The position numbers and the translations under genes were made by a program. Shown piece after piece: positions 19,934-31,421 of a stretch of DNA of 64,000 bases. Below the pieces are notes generated by a model that worked only from the letters and a program-made list of their open reading frames with translations, was not told the origin of the DNA and did no database searches. Source of the DNA: Vibrio plantisponsor (GTDB taxonomy: Bacteria > Pseudomonadota > Gammaproteobacteria > Enterobacterales > Vibrionaceae); assembly GCF_013041605.1 (NCBI RefSeq), contig NZ_JABEQC010000005.1:1-64000 (forward strand), given 5' to 3'. Each line of letters starts with the position of its first letter. Position 1 is the first letter of the stretch.

Positions 19934-22107
19934 CCCTTGCCTCCCTCACGCACAATGGATACCGCTCGGATTCTATTTGAGGAATTGCCAACTGATTGCT
20001 GGGATAAAATGTCTTTCGCTGTTCCGTCTGAAACCACTTTCCCCTGATCCAATACGATAATTCTATGACAAAGAGCTAAGAACGAATGCTTATGTGAGCT
20101 GATGATCAACGTGATATCTTTAGGCATATTTTGTAGGGAGTTAAAGAGTACAGCTTCTGCATTTCGGTCCAAGTTATTTGTGGGTTCATCCATGACTAAC
20201 ATGGATGGCTGACGATACAATGCCCGAGCTAGTGCGACAGCCTGACGTTGTCCACCGGACAAGAATCTTCCGCCCTCTCCAACTTGAGTCTCCATACCCT
20301 GAGACAAACGAGTCATATGATGATTTAATCCAGAAAGTTCAATCACCTTCTGCAATCTTGTCTGGTCAACAACACTGTATCCCAGCACAATATTTTCAAT
20401 AATAGACCCGTAAACAAGTTGCGGATTTTGCCCAACCCAACCCGTATGACTTCTCAATAGATCAACAGGCCACAAGTGACTATCAATATTATCGAAATAG
20501 ATAGTCCCCTGTGTGGGAGATAGCTGGTGAGTAATTAATGAAAGTAAGGTGGATTTACCCGCACCTGCATTGCCAACAATGCCGATTCTTTCCCCTTTCG
20601 TAACATTAATGGAAATATTTTTCACCGACTCGACAGGGCTACTCGGGTATTGAAAACTGACGTCCTCAAGACGAAAAGCCCCTTGAAAATCACCATTGGT
20701 AATCACCTGACTTCTATTGGTTTCCTGGGGAAGTTCAATAATTGAACTCAGCCCTTCAACTGCTGTTTTCGTTTGCTGATAACGCAGTAGCAGTATAGCA
20801 ATCTGATTAACAGCACTTGCTGCCCTTCCACTTAACATCACGATTGCAATCAATCCGCCCATGCTAAGCTGGCCTTCAGCGATTCGATAAACCCCTGTAA
20901 CAATAAGTGCGATTGTAATGATCTGTTGGCTGGACTGGATTGAATAGGCCACAACATTTGAGTAATGACGCGATAGATTTTGCCAATCAGACAAAGCTGA
21001 GACAGTGTTTTCCCAACGCTTTTGTGCGTTGCCTGTGGCATTATTCTGTTTTAGTTCAGTGATTGAAGACAAACAATCAAATAAATGTGCCTGCCTTTGT
21101 GTGGATAGCGTTGCGGTTTCGGTATGAGTTTTTTCTATTTTGGATTTCATGGCACTGCTTAATAGCAGTAATAAAAACATGACAGCGATAGGTATAGCCA
21201 TCATAGGTCCACCTAACCAGCCAATAAGAAGCAGGAACAGCGCAGTAAATGGTAGATCTACAACCGCAACCAGAGATGCGGAGGTGAAGAAATCGCGAAC
21301 ACTGTCAAAATCTTGCAGTTGCCTCGCAAAAGCACCTATTGATTGAGGACGGTGCTCAAGTTTCATCCCCATGACCTTAGAAAACAGTTGTGCAGATAGT
21401 TTGTTGTCTATGTATTTGCCTGCACTGTCAGTAACAATACCTCGGGCTTTACGTAACAGCCAATCAAAAACAACCACCAAGGACATGCCGACAACCAGAA
21501 CCCATAGTGTGTTAAAGGCCTGATTTGGCACCACTCTGTCGTAAACATTCATTGTAAAGAGAGGAACGATCAATGCGAGAACATTGATCATCAATGAAGC
21601 AATCAGTAAATCCCGATACCAAGGACGCATCTCTTTTACTACGGAAAATAGCCAGTGCTCAGTCTTCTTGCGATGCAATGAATCTACACGTTCATCTGTA
21701 TACGTATTTGCGCTTACTTGCCATCCCTGTTGATTAAACTGATTAAGTAGGTCCCGCTCGCTAAGCAGTTCCTTACAAATTTGGTCATCATTAAAAGATT
21801 GGACATGAAACCCTTCCGTATCGTATCCAGTAACAATGCAAGGTACTTGTGACCTAGTTGCAACCACTAGAGGAAAACTGGCATTTCTAACTGAGTGAAG
21901 TTCAACAAGCGTGAGTTCTAAATCAGCACGTTCTGCCATACGAATAAACAAATCGCTGTTAAGCTTTCCATCTTCTAATGGAATACCGGATATCAACTTT
22001 AAAGGATGATGACGCAATTCAAAATGCTGAACCAACCACAGTAACACGGATAGCCACGGATCATTCTGAGTGTGCTTCTCTTGTTGAGTTGTGGAATCCA
22101 TTTTCAT
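19930..22107 (-). CDS. Type I secretion ABC transporter/permease (LapB/RtxB type)
   Basis: 725 residues. Residues about 15-140 form a C39-peptidase-like domain without a usable catalytic Cys-His pair, the pattern of substrate-docking C39-like domains in RTX exporters. Five to six membrane helices follow (about 165-440). The ATPase has Walker A GNAGAGKST (about 512), signature LSGGQ (about 618) and Walker B MLVMDEP (about 637). It should energise export of the adhesin. Its ATG shares one base with the adhesin stop codon (TAATG), implying translational coupling. Confidence 0.93.
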   Translation of the reverse strand: MKMDSTTQQEKHTQNDPWLSVLLWLVQHFELRHHPLKLISGIPLEDGKLNSDLFIRMAERADLELTLVELHSVRNASFPLVVATRSQVPCIVTGYDTEGFHVQSFNDDQICKELLSERDLLNQFNQQGWQVSANTYTDERVDSLHRKKTEHWLFSVVKEMRPWYRDLLIASLMINVLALIVPLFTMNVYDRVVPNQAFNTLWVLVVGMSLVVVFDWLLRKARGIVTDSAGKYIDNKLSAQLFSKVMGMKLEHRPQSIGAFARQLQDFDSVRDFFTSASLVAVVDLPFTALFLLLIGWLGGPMMAIPIAVMFLLLLLSSAMKSKIEKTHTETATLSTQRQAHLFDCLSSITELKQNNATGNAQKRWENTVSALSDWQNLSRHYSNVVAYSIQSSQQIITIALIVTGVYRIAEGQLSMGGLIAIVMLSGRAASAVNQIAILLLRYQQTKTAVEGLSSIIELPQETNRSQVITNGDFQGAFRLEDVSFQYPSSPVESVKNISINVTKGERIGIVGNAGAGKSTLLSLITHQLSPTQGTIYFDNIDSHLWPVDLLRSHTGWVGQNPQLVYGSIIENIVLGYSVVDQTRLQKVIELSGLNHHMTRLSQGMETQVGEGGRFLSGGQRQAVALARALYRQPSMLVMDEPTNNLDRNAEAVLFNSLQNMPKDITLIISSHKHSFLALCHRIIVLDQGKVVSDGTAKDILSQQSVGNSSNRIRAVSIVREGGKG

Positions 22108-25100
22108 TATGAAACCCCACTGACAATTAAGTTATTGTCATCTATCATTTTCTGCAATATATCTGCTTCACTTGCTCCACTGGCGTCTGCTTGATAGAGG
22201 TCATTAAAAGTAACATTTTCTAATAAGATCTGCTGTTGAGTGCCCGATTGATCAGGTTTCAAATTGACAATAGTCCCTTCTGCGGTTTGTGTGAGATCCA
22301 GTTTATTATCAAGTTGACTGATGTCCGTTGCGGTAATAATCGCAGAAAGGTCGATCGTATCGTTGTCACCACCAGACAGTGAAATCTGAAAATCGCTGAT
22401 CACATCAAGTGAAGGATTGAGGATAGTACCTACCCCATCGGTATCAAAATAGAATTTATCATTACCGCTGCCTCCTATGAGTAAATCATCAGCAGAACTG
22501 GCTGATATTGTAGAATCTCCTGTTTCTACTAACGAAACAAAAATTGTTTGAGCAAGTCCTGAGGCAGTTTGTTCACCAATAGATGCCGTGGGTATAACGG
22601 TTAAAGAAAAATCGTCCGCTCCGGTATAACCACCGATGATAGACAAATCGGAGACATCGCTAAGCTCAACCGTGTAAACGCCATTTTGGTAACTGCCGTG
22701 ACTCAGTTCTAAACCTTGAGGTATCCCACTAATCGTAATTTGTCCCGTTTCCTGATCAGATGGGTGTACCAAATTCATATCTAATCCCAAGCCGATAACA
22801 CCTGAAGCTTCCGCCACAATAGAATTATATTCAGCAGTCAAAATTGGTTCATCCGGCTCTGGAGTAATAGTAATGGTCAAGTCTGACATTTCTGCTTCAC
22901 CATACGCTTGCTCACTATTTCCCTGGACGACAGACTGATCGTAGGTTCTAACGCTGAGTGTGACATCCATCTGCCCAAATGCGTCGCCCGGTATGAAATC
23001 TAACCCATTGACTTCATCTGCTCTGACCAAAATAGTCGCTACGGCATTTCCGTTGGAATCAAGACTGAACAGTGCAAACTGATTTCCGATCCTAATGCGA
23101 CCAAGCCCATCAAATGCCGAGGGGTCGGAGCTCGCGTTCACTATCATCGACACTTCCAGATATTCATTGCTGTTGGTCTCAAAGCTTGAGGCAACAAAAT
23201 CAATGTGAATAACTTCAGATTCACTGCCACTAATAGACTCAGAAACCTGATTTAGCTCTACTGAATCCCCAACAGGTAACACGCCGACGGTAAATTCAGA
23301 GGTCGTGTAGTTATATAAATCAGTCCCAAGCTCTTGAGTAATCGCTTCCAAAGTTAAGGTTACATCACCACTGAAATCTAATGGTGGTAGCAGGTAAATA
23401 TTGTCGAGTTGTTCTTGGGTGATTTGCCACTCGGTCTCATTGGCACTATTTGAACCATTATTCGGCAGTAACTCATAGGTTCCATTGTTATCCCACACCA
23501 ATACGGCACCTTGTGGTACACCTTTGATAATGAGTGACATTGATTCGGAGCCATCTTGGTCAATGAGTGAAGCATTTAAGTTTCCTAAATAAATATAGTT
23601 GTCTTCATTCCCCGTCACATCTTCGGACACTAGATTGGCTTTATCCACAACAGGCTCCACAACTATTGTTACCGTTGTCTCCTTAGTCTGAGTATCGACA
23701 GCATTCTCACCACTTAAACAGCTGCCTGTAACTTCATCAGTGATATTAGCTGCAACTGTTAGCACAATTTCTCCACTGTAATTTTCAGCGGGGAGTAATT
23801 GTATTTCGTTTAAGCGACTGACATCCGTAATCGTCCATGTACCATCACCATTATCAGTGATTAACGCGTTATCTACTGCGCTAATACTTGCCCCATTTGA
23901 TACCGATAAAGTCACCCAATTCACCGTTTCTTTACCGGTAGAAGACTCACCTTCACCGCGAATAATTTGGCTATCAGCGATGCTATCGCCTAGTATCAAC
24001 TCGAGATTAAGTGTTGATACCGTATCTTCCTGAACCACTACGTTTGTAGGAGAAATCGTGATGTCATCAACCACAGGCGCGATTTGTATTGTGATTGTTT
24101 GTGCGGTTGTTTTGGTGTCACCATCACACGGCGCCGTTTCCGTTACTTCAATGGTAAAATTGATACAACCACTGAAGTCTTCGTCTACGCCCGTGATACG
24201 GATAGAATCTAACCCTGTGCCTGTCACTGAATAGCCTAGCAAGTTACCAGAGATATCATAAGCAGGCGTTACTCCCTCACCCTCTATTTCAACACCATCC
24301 GGTAATGAATCACTTGGAATAAAGAAAGAAACCAGATTGTCAGGTGAACTCGCGACATCAGAATTGAGATACTGACCGACAGCAATATCTTCACCTTCTT
24401 GAGCGAGAATATCCTGCCCCTGAACGGAACCCGGTGTACCGGGGTCTGCACATCCGGTTCCATCTCCAGAGTTGCCCGTTATTTGTATCTGAAATTGATC
24501 TGTAATGTATTGTGAATCGCTGCCATCTTTAACATAAGCTTTAACCGTGACATCTATAACTTCAGTATCAACAGAGCTCGATATTGTGGCACCCGCCAAC
24601 AGGTCCTGTGCCGTTTCCACAATGCTATCACTTGTAATATCCCCCATTGGAATTAACCAATTCCCATTGGCATCTTGTGATACGCCATTGGGATGCGAAA
24701 CTACCAAATTGTAGTCGCCGGAGAATTGGAGAACGATATAGTCGATGTACTCAGACCCATCCAAATCCTGTTCGGTAAAGGTGACACCACCGCTGATGTC
24801 TACGGGTGAACCGTCACTGCTAATAAACACATCTTCAGCACCATCGAGGCGGGTTTTGTCGACATCTTCGCTACCGATATCAACTTTACCTTCAACTGTA
24901 ACAGTTAAAGATGCGAATAATTCTTTAACATCAACGTCTCCCGTCGGTGACGTATCCGTAACCTGATAACTAACATCAACGTTAAATTCTCCGCTTAAAT
25001 CTTCATTAGCAATGACCGTTAATCTGCCGCTGTTTAATAACTCGTGAAGTGTCTGTGACGTGCCATCTAAAAGTGTGGAGAGATCAAGTGGCAACGAAGA

Positions 25101-28100
25101 GTCATTAATTTCTACATCGTCAAAATAAAGTGTTAGTTCATCGGGAAGTGAGACTATTGTATACCCTGTCAATGATTCACTACCGTCATTATCCTGATCG
25201 ACAACAGGTTCAAGCTTCAATTTAATCTCATTGTCTTCGATTCCCTGGCTACGAATCACCAAGCCATCTTGCTGATCCACAACAGGTAACACGTTCATTT
25301 CTACAGTCAGTGAGAATTCGCCTGAATCACCATCGGGCTCAGTCGAAACAACGGTTACTTTAAGCGTCAATTCACCACTAAAATCTGTTACAGGTTTAAG
25401 GTAAGTATTGGCCAATTGAGAGTTTGATATCTGATAGGTTGGACCGTTTATTGCGTCGATATACGCCACAGCCAGCGAGACAGAATCACCTTTGGAATCA
25501 ACCAGTAAAGTCCCTTCAGGAATACCTGAAAGCAGAATGTTTATCTCTTCGGATTGGTCATCGTCAGAGGTATTAATAATGAAGTCTAGCTGTATCAAGT
25601 TGTCTTCATTCAGCGGTGAAGCGTTACTGATAATCTGGGTGCTGCTATCATACTGCCAATGTCCTTGCCCACCATCGACGACCTCAGGAACATCCACAAC
25701 ACCTTTTAAATGAATCTCAATAACTTGTGGGGCACTTTCCGCTGTTTCATTAATTGGGTCTAAACCGTCTATCGTTGATTCCGTTGAAATGGCCGTTACA
25801 GTAATCGACAAAGATTCTGAATACGAACTGACATCTTCTTTTGGTTGTAGGAGAGCTTGTGAATTTGCTAACGCCTGCGCGGTTACAAGATAGGTATTTG
25901 TCGCAACCAGTGTTATTCCGGTTCCAACGGGTAGCGTCCATCCATCCTGAACTTCAACTCTAAAAGACAAGGTTTCAGAACCATCTGTATCGGTTAAATT
26001 TCCGACAATATAGCCATTAAGATCAATTAGTTGATCTTCTAACCCTTTAATATTACTTACAGATAGAGTCGGTGTATCAGCATCCGGACTTACGTTTACA
26101 ACAACCTGATGAACGATGTCAGCCGACTGGTCTGCGTCACTGGCGAAAACCGTTCCGGATTCCGTCGATACTGCTCTAATATCAAACGTAAATTGACCCG
26201 CAACATTTTGCTCCGATGTTATTGCCATCTGGTTAAGTTGCGCTTGCGTATAACTTTTTCCTTCAATGACGGCATTACCATTCAATGTGATGATCAAACC
26301 ATCGGGAACATTGGATAATTCATAGTTAAGTGTTTCCGAACCATCGATATCAAACAAATCCGCTACAATATTAAGTAAAGTAGCATCTCCCGAATCTTCT
26401 ACAGTCTCATACGAAAACTCAGATTGTTCACTCCATTCAGGCGCATCAGCAACGGGGAGAATATCTATATCAAGCGTGCTGCCAGTATCTAAAATGACAC
26501 CTTGAGGATTGGTGTCTGACGAAATTACTGCAGAAATTGCCAGAGAAACTGAAATTGTGTTGTTAGAAGCATTCACAGGTGGCTGATAAGTTAATATGCC
26601 GTTGGCAACCGAAAAATTGCTTACACCTTTTAACTGCCCGTCTGAATCTCTCAAGTTAATATAACCATCGTCATCATCATCGGTCAGAAGAACACCATCC
26701 AGATACAGTGAGCCACCTTGTAAAGAATCAACAGAAATACGGATTTCTTCTACGTGTTCGTTATCATCACTGTCACCAGCAAAGACACGGATCGGCAATT
26801 CCAGAGGATTAGATGAGCCTCCATTATTTTCACCGTTATCCTCTAACGTGTTTACGCCGACCGTGCGAATAAAACCTTCAAAATCCTTAAGTGTAAGCTC
26901 AACAGTACTGTTTGACTGGTCACCATCAGCATCAACAATGGTGACGACTAATTCGTCAAGTAACCCTCCAATAGGTGTGTTCACTATCAATTCGGTATTA
27001 AGAATGAAACTGCCGTCTTGGGACATCTCTAACGTTGCATATTGAGCGTTTCCATCACTGGTGTTAACCAGTGTAATAGTCCAAGTGCCGCCAGAAAATT
27101 CAGCGCTGCTAGTATCATATACCGTACCTTGATATTCCAGCTGAGTAATCACAGCGCCGTCTGCGCCATCAATATTTTTATGAACGCTAAACCAATTCCC
27201 TGTGTATTCATCCCCCTCAGTTAACTCGATGGTTTGTTCGACAGAGCCTGGGACATCATCAATAACGGTAACCGTATAAGTTTGGGAGGATGAGCTGTCT
27301 CCATCTGCGTCAACAGCTGTAATAGAAAAATCAAGATGTAACTCATTCTCGTCAGACAAAACACCGCTTGGAGCCTGATGCATCAAAGCCTGATAGAGTT
27401 CAAACTCTACCGTGCCATCCAAATTGAAGCGAATGCGAAAGACGTTTTGGTCGCTGTCATCCGTAGCGTAGTACCAACCTTGTGGATCTGCCGAGCCTAT
27501 TGTTACTAAACTACCGCTGCTGGTCCTATAGTTCTGGGAGTTAAATTGCGAAACATCAACAGTAATATTCGCAACATCATCTGAACCTTTAACGATGCTT
27601 AGAGATGGAGAACTTTGTTCAGTTCCTCTATCTAGGTCATCATCCACTAAACCGTTCTCATTAACGATAAGTCCATCATTGACGCTTAACTGCGGATTGG
27701 TTCCATCATAAACATTAATGTAAGAAACAGATGAAACTTCAGTACCATCGGAATCACGCGTCAATACAGGGACAGGAATTAGAATTTCATTTCCGTCGCC
27801 ATCTAGATGATCAATCGGCTGATACAACTCAATCGTTACAGCAACTTGTGCTGACTGCTCAGAACCAAGATAAAAGTCGCTTGGCAGCGTTATCTCAAAG
27901 ACTTTAACACCACTATCTAGCACTGCATCATAGGTTCCATCACCGTTATCACGCCAGATTAGATTTTCACCATTATGAGTAACATCATTACCATTGCTGT
28001 CGACTACCGTTTCGCCATCACTGACAAGCAAACCTAAGTAAACAATAGGATCAAATGAAGCAGTCACAGTCACGGAGACATTTGCGGTAGAACTCACTCC

Positions 28101-31100
28101 AGCGGGAGTAATTGCGGTATCAATTGGAGCTTCAGATAATTCCACCGTGCCATTGGTAATAGCGGCATCACCGTTGTCATTATCGTTTACGGTAATATCC
28201 AGTTCTATTGTTGTCTTATCCAAGTCTGAATCTTCAGCGATGACCACAAGTGGAATGGAGACTGCACCACTATCACTTTGATCTAGCGCCTTATAGAGCT
28301 CAAAAGTGTATGAAACATCACTATCGTTCGTAATCGGCAAATTTGATGATAAGGAAACCTGAAACACATTGATGTGAGTGATGCCATCACTATCGAGGAT
28401 ATATCCTATGATTGAAGCCCCATCCAACGAGACTGAATATAAAATATCACTACCACCACTTGTTAACTGCGGCTGATTTGCATCACTAAAATATAGTTCA
28501 TCGACATAGTCACTTCCAATAGAGACACTGAAGCTACCATCATGACTAACGCTCCCAGACGTCAAATCGGATTCATCAGCCTCTACAACGATCGCGTTAA
28601 CTAATGTCGGATTGGCACCATCTTGAATGACATAAGTGAACTGGTTACTGGTTAAAGTAGAGTTATCGATGTCGCGAGCATTAATAGTTAAAGGTAATTC
28701 AACCAGATCACCACTTTGAAATTGATCGATTGGGTATAGAAGGTTCAGCTCTACTGAAGCAATAACATCGTTGCCAGAAACAGCACCACTCAATGACAAA
28801 CTGAAAACTGTCATACCATTAACTGAAGCAATGATTTCAGTGCCCGTTTCGTTCAGTTCGTAACTCAAAGCTTCATTGGATAAAGAACTCGTCAAACCTA
28901 GCGCCTGAAGGCGAACTAGAGATACTTGATTAAACTGCAGTGAATCTGGATCTGGATTGTCTGAGCCGCCAACTATATTCGTTGTTCCTATAGCTGATAA
29001 ATGGGTATCAGATAAGTTGACTTCGACAGCACTTACAGTGCCTTTTTCCACGTGTCCTGGTTGCCCATCAGCAATAGTGATTGTTGCTGTCGCTGTACCA
29101 TAATCGATAGAGGAATCTGCGGCGACGTAGTCAAAAGTAACGACTTGTTCAATAGAGTTATCTAAATTTCGAGATGCTTCAAAAACCCAATCGCCATTTG
29201 AGTAAACAGTTAGTTCACCTTTACTTAATGAGAAAGTGACTGAACCTCCGTGAGGCACCGTTTTTTGTTCTCCGCCTGCCTCAACAATTCGAACATATAA
29301 CGCGCCATCAAAATCGATATCATTTACCAGCACATTGCCTGACGATGTTTGATCTTCAATTACCGAATAAGTCTCATCATGAATGATGGGGTCTGAATCA
29401 TAAATGGTTATTGGTAGCCGAGCTAAAACCGTTTCTTCTGTACCATCTAAATCCGTTTGTACACTTTTAATAATGATAGCCGTGACCAAATCATCATCGT
29501 TTATGTCGTGATCAACGGCTTGGTAAAACGTAATAGTGACCGTGCCGTCGCCGTTAATTTTCGCATCAAACACTGTCCGGCCATCTGATGAGGTTCCTAC
29601 CAGAGTTTGTCCATCGGGCGATACCACAGGATCTATCGTCTGCCCGAGCGACGTCATCAATCCAATGACCGACTGATCTTCATTAAAGCTAAGTTCACCA
29701 TTCTCGATATTGATATTTGAAGTACTGGATTGTTGGCCGTAAAAACCAATGATATTTTCGGAAAACGATTCGGCATCAGGCAGAATGATTGTAGGCATCG
29801 TGTCAAGAACCGTATTACCAGCGACATCCTGAACTTCCGCTTCAATAAACCATGTCGCGTTTTGATTCAGTTGTTGAATATCGATATCGTTTATTACCCA
29901 GTTTCCTGAGACATCAACATTTCCGGAAAAAGTTAAGATATTGGTACCATCAGAAACCCGTAAGGTAACAGACAGACCTTCAGCTACCCCACTTGTCGTC
30001 CCTCTCATTTCCGTAATCAAACCTTGACGGAAATTGGCAATACCCAAACCACTTTCTATATAGATGTCTGTATTTATATCGATCGTTGGTAAGGTAGCAT
30101 CAATGGTTGTCGCACTATCGGATGCTGACGCAGGGTTACCCGCTATATCACCTGAAGAAACACTGACTGTGATAGGTCCGTCGTCCAAAGACGTGAGGTC
30201 TTTATTTTCAATTCTCCAATTACCACTAGTGACTACAGCGGAGTAAGTAACAAATGCACCGTTGATATCAGTGATAGTAATGGTTACAGATTGACCATCC
30301 TCAATATTCGCAACAGAGCCAAAGACAGTAGCGGCCGCTCTTTCTTCTATATTGAGATACCCGTCACCACCATCATCAACATCCGCATTGATAGCCGCAA
30401 CGGTGTCTTTCACTATTGTTCCAGTTGCAACAGCTGGGTTACCACTTATATCTATAGTTTCTGCCGTAACTGTAAGAATACCTTCTGAAAAATCATCAAG
30501 GTTAATGTTCTCAATTTCCCAGCGCCCACCAGAGACAATGGAATTAAACCTCAATATATTACCGTCATCATCCTTAACGGATATCGCTATCGGCTGCCCA
30601 TCTTCGACTTGAACAATAAAGCCTCTTATAGTCGTAGCATCAATCTCAAACTGATTGAGATATTCATCACCGTTACCATCAAAATCCGCGCTAATCGCAG
30701 CCAAAGTGTCTTTAACAGTGGTATCGGTTGCAGATAGGTTAGTTTCGAACACATCACTCACTCGGGCCCGAACCTCTAATGGACCTTCTGCAAGTGAAGA
30801 AAGATCCACTCCTGACACTTGGTAACGTTCATTTTGAACTTTTGCTGTAGTTGTAACAAAATTACCCTTTTGGTCAATAACTTGAATATTAACAATCCAG
30901 TTATCTCGGATATCTATGGCGTCGCCTCGAATCGTGACGCTGGGGGCTTCGAACCGATTCTCATACCCATCTCCACCATCGAGAATTGTGACCGTCAAAG
31001 TCGCAGATTCGTTTAGACGCTCAGGAGGAGAAGGACGCTGAGTAAAAGAGGCATTCACGTCATTTTCAAAAGGACGTGTTTCGTAACCCGAAAACACCAA

Positions 31101-31421
31101 TGTTTCAGGCAGAATTGCTTCAAGGAATATGGAAAAACTTGCGCTATCTGATGAATCATCTCCACTATTGTTTTGAGTGGAATCAGTTGCTACTGGGAGT
31201 TGGGAAGAGCTAGAAATTCGAGACAAAATTTCTTGAACGTCAACTTCAATAGTATCGCTAGTAATTTGAGCGACATTCCCTTCTCCTATTTCTTGTGAGG
31301 TAATGACCACTGTTTCTATGTTAGGATTCAAAAACTCAGTGGTCGAGACTTCCTTCCAAGAACCATCGCTGAGCACTTGCCAAAGTACGTTTCCTACTTG
31401 GATATACAATATCGGTTCCAT
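22107..31421 (-). CDS. Giant type I-secreted repeat adhesin, 3104 residues
   Basis: There is no Sec signal. Residues about 1-70 resemble the short N-terminal retention-module region of LapA-like adhesins. About 150-560 hold Ig-like repeats, each with an NADVDDGGDGYLN-type calcium-binding turn and a WRIENKDL strand. About 640-1500 hold cadherin-like and T1SS-143-type repeats (DSDGTEV, EYIDELYFSD-type units). More Ig/cadherin repeats run to about 2950. The C-terminus has one RTX nonapeptide block (LIGGSGNDKFYFDTDG, about 2980) and the VCA0849-type secretion target with DVISDFQISLSGGDNDTIDL. It should be exported by the downstream transporter and act in attachment or biofilm formation. No di-alanine LapG cleavage site is seen in the first 140 residues. 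Confidence 0.93.
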   Translation of the reverse strand: MEPILYIQVGNVLWQVLSDGSWKEVSTTEFLNPNIETVVITSQEIGEGNVAQITSDTIEVDVQEILSRISSSSQLPVATDSTQNNSGDDSSDSASFSIFLEAILPETLVFSGYETRPFENDVNASFTQRPSPPERLNESATLTVTILDGGDGYENRFEAPSVTIRGDAIDIRDNWIVNIQVIDQKGNFVTTTAKVQNERYQVSGVDLSSLAEGPLEVRARVSDVFETNLSATDTTVKDTLAAISADFDGNGDEYLNQFEIDATTIRGFIVQVEDGQPIAISVKDDDGNILRFNSIVSGGRWEIENINLDDFSEGILTVTAETIDISGNPAVATGTIVKDTVAAINADVDDGGDGYLNIEERAAATVFGSVANIEDGQSVTITITDINGAFVTYSAVVTSGNWRIENKDLTSLDDGPITVSVSSGDIAGNPASASDSATTIDATLPTIDINTDIYIESGLGIANFRQGLITEMRGTTSGVAEGLSVTLRVSDGTNILTFSGNVDVSGNWVINDIDIQQLNQNATWFIEAEVQDVAGNTVLDTMPTIILPDAESFSENIIGFYGQQSSTSNINIENGELSFNEDQSVIGLMTSLGQTIDPVVSPDGQTLVGTSSDGRTVFDAKINGDGTVTITFYQAVDHDINDDDLVTAIIIKSVQTDLDGTEETVLARLPITIYDSDPIIHDETYSVIEDQTSSGNVLVNDIDFDGALYVRIVEAGGEQKTVPHGGSVTFSLSKGELTVYSNGDWVFEASRNLDNSIEQVVTFDYVAADSSIDYGTATATITIADGQPGHVEKGTVSAVEVNLSDTHLSAIGTTNIVGGSDNPDPDSLQFNQVSLVRLQALGLTSSLSNEALSYELNETGTEIIASVNGMTVFSLSLSGAVSGNDVIASVELNLLYPIDQFQSGDLVELPLTINARDIDNSTLTSNQFTYVIQDGANPTLVNAIVVEADESDLTSGSVSHDGSFSVSIGSDYVDELYFSDANQPQLTSGGSDILYSVSLDGASIIGYILDSDGITHINVFQVSLSSNLPITNDSDVSYTFELYKALDQSDSGAVSIPLVVIAEDSDLDKTTIELDITVNDNDNGDAAITNGTVELSEAPIDTAITPAGVSSTANVSVTVTASFDPIVYLGLLVSDGETVVDSNGNDVTHNGENLIWRDNGDGTYDAVLDSGVKVFEITLPSDFYLGSEQSAQVAVTIELYQPIDHLDGDGNEILIPVPVLTRDSDGTEVSSVSYINVYDGTNPQLSVNDGLIVNENGLVDDDLDRGTEQSSPSLSIVKGSDDVANITVDVSQFNSQNYRTSSGSLVTIGSADPQGWYYATDDSDQNVFRIRFNLDGTVEFELYQALMHQAPSGVLSDENELHLDFSITAVDADGDSSSSQTYTVTVIDDVPGSVEQTIELTEGDEYTGNWFSVHKNIDGADGAVITQLEYQGTVYDTSSAEFSGGTWTITLVNTSDGNAQYATLEMSQDGSFILNTELIVNTPIGGLLDELVVTIVDADGDQSNSTVELTLKDFEGFIRTVGVNTLEDNGENNGGSSNPLELPIRVFAGDSDDNEHVEEIRISVDSLQGGSLYLDGVLLTDDDDDGYINLRDSDGQLKGVSNFSVANGILTYQPPVNASNNTISVSLAISAVISSDTNPQGVILDTGSTLDIDILPVADAPEWSEQSEFSYETVEDSGDATLLNIVADLFDIDGSETLNYELSNVPDGLIITLNGNAVIEGKSYTQAQLNQMAITSEQNVAGQFTFDIRAVSTESGTVFASDADQSADIVHQVVVNVSPDADTPTLSVSNIKGLEDQLIDLNGYIVGNLTDTDGSETLSFRVEVQDGWTLPVGTGITLVATNTYLVTAQALANSQALLQPKEDVSSYSESLSITVTAISTESTIDGLDPINETAESAPQVIEIHLKGVVDVPEVVDGGQGHWQYDSSTQIISNASPLNEDNLIQLDFIINTSDDDQSEEINILLSGIPEGTLLVDSKGDSVSLAVAYIDAINGPTYQISNSQLANTYLKPVTDFSGELTLKVTVVSTEPDGDSGEFSLTVEMNVLPVVDQQDGLVIRSQGIEDNEIKLKLEPVVDQDNDGSESLTGYTIVSLPDELTLYFDDVEINDSSLPLDLSTLLDGTSQTLHELLNSGRLTVIANEDLSGEFNVDVSYQVTDTSPTGDVDVKELFASLTVTVEGKVDIGSEDVDKTRLDGAEDVFISSDGSPVDISGGVTFTEQDLDGSEYIDYIVLQFSGDYNLVVSHPNGVSQDANGNWLIPMGDITSDSIVETAQDLLAGATISSSVDTEVIDVTVKAYVKDGSDSQYITDQFQIQITGNSGDGTGCADPGTPGSVQGQDILAQEGEDIAVGQYLNSDVASSPDNLVSFFIPSDSLPDGVEIEGEGVTPAYDISGNLLGYSVTGTGLDSIRITGVDEDFSGCINFTIEVTETAPCDGDTKTTAQTITIQIAPVVDDITISPTNVVVQEDTVSTLNLELILGDSIADSQIIRGEGESSTGKETVNWVTLSVSNGASISAVDNALITDNGDGTWTITDVSRLNEIQLLPAENYSGEIVLTVAANITDEVTGSCLSGENAVDTQTKETTVTIVVEPVVDKANLVSEDVTGNEDNYIYLGNLNASLIDQDGSESMSLIIKGVPQGAVLVWDNNGTYELLPNNGSNSANETEWQITQEQLDNIYLLPPLDFSGDVTLTLEAITQELGTDLYNYTTSEFTVGVLPVGDSVELNQVSESISGSESEVIHIDFVASSFETNSNEYLEVSMIVNASSDPSAFDGLGRIRIGNQFALFSLDSNGNAVATILVRADEVNGLDFIPGDAFGQMDVTLSVRTYDQSVVQGNSEQAYGEAEMSDLTITITPEPDEPILTAEYNSIVAEASGVIGLGLDMNLVHPSDQETGQITISGIPQGLELSHGSYQNGVYTVELSDVSDLSIIGGYTGADDFSLTVIPTASIGEQTASGLAQTIFVSLVETGDSTISASSADDLLIGGSGNDKFYFDTDGVGTILNPSLDVISDFQISLSGGDNDTIDLSAIITATDISQLDNKLDLTQTAEGTIVNLKPDQSGTQQQILLENVTFNDLYQADASGASEADILQKMIDDNNLIVSGVS

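Noticed and set aside
22107..31421. Many 60-90 residue frames on the plus strand opposite the adhesin gene
   Set aside because: They are shadows of the long repeat-rich gene, without start signals or recognisable products.
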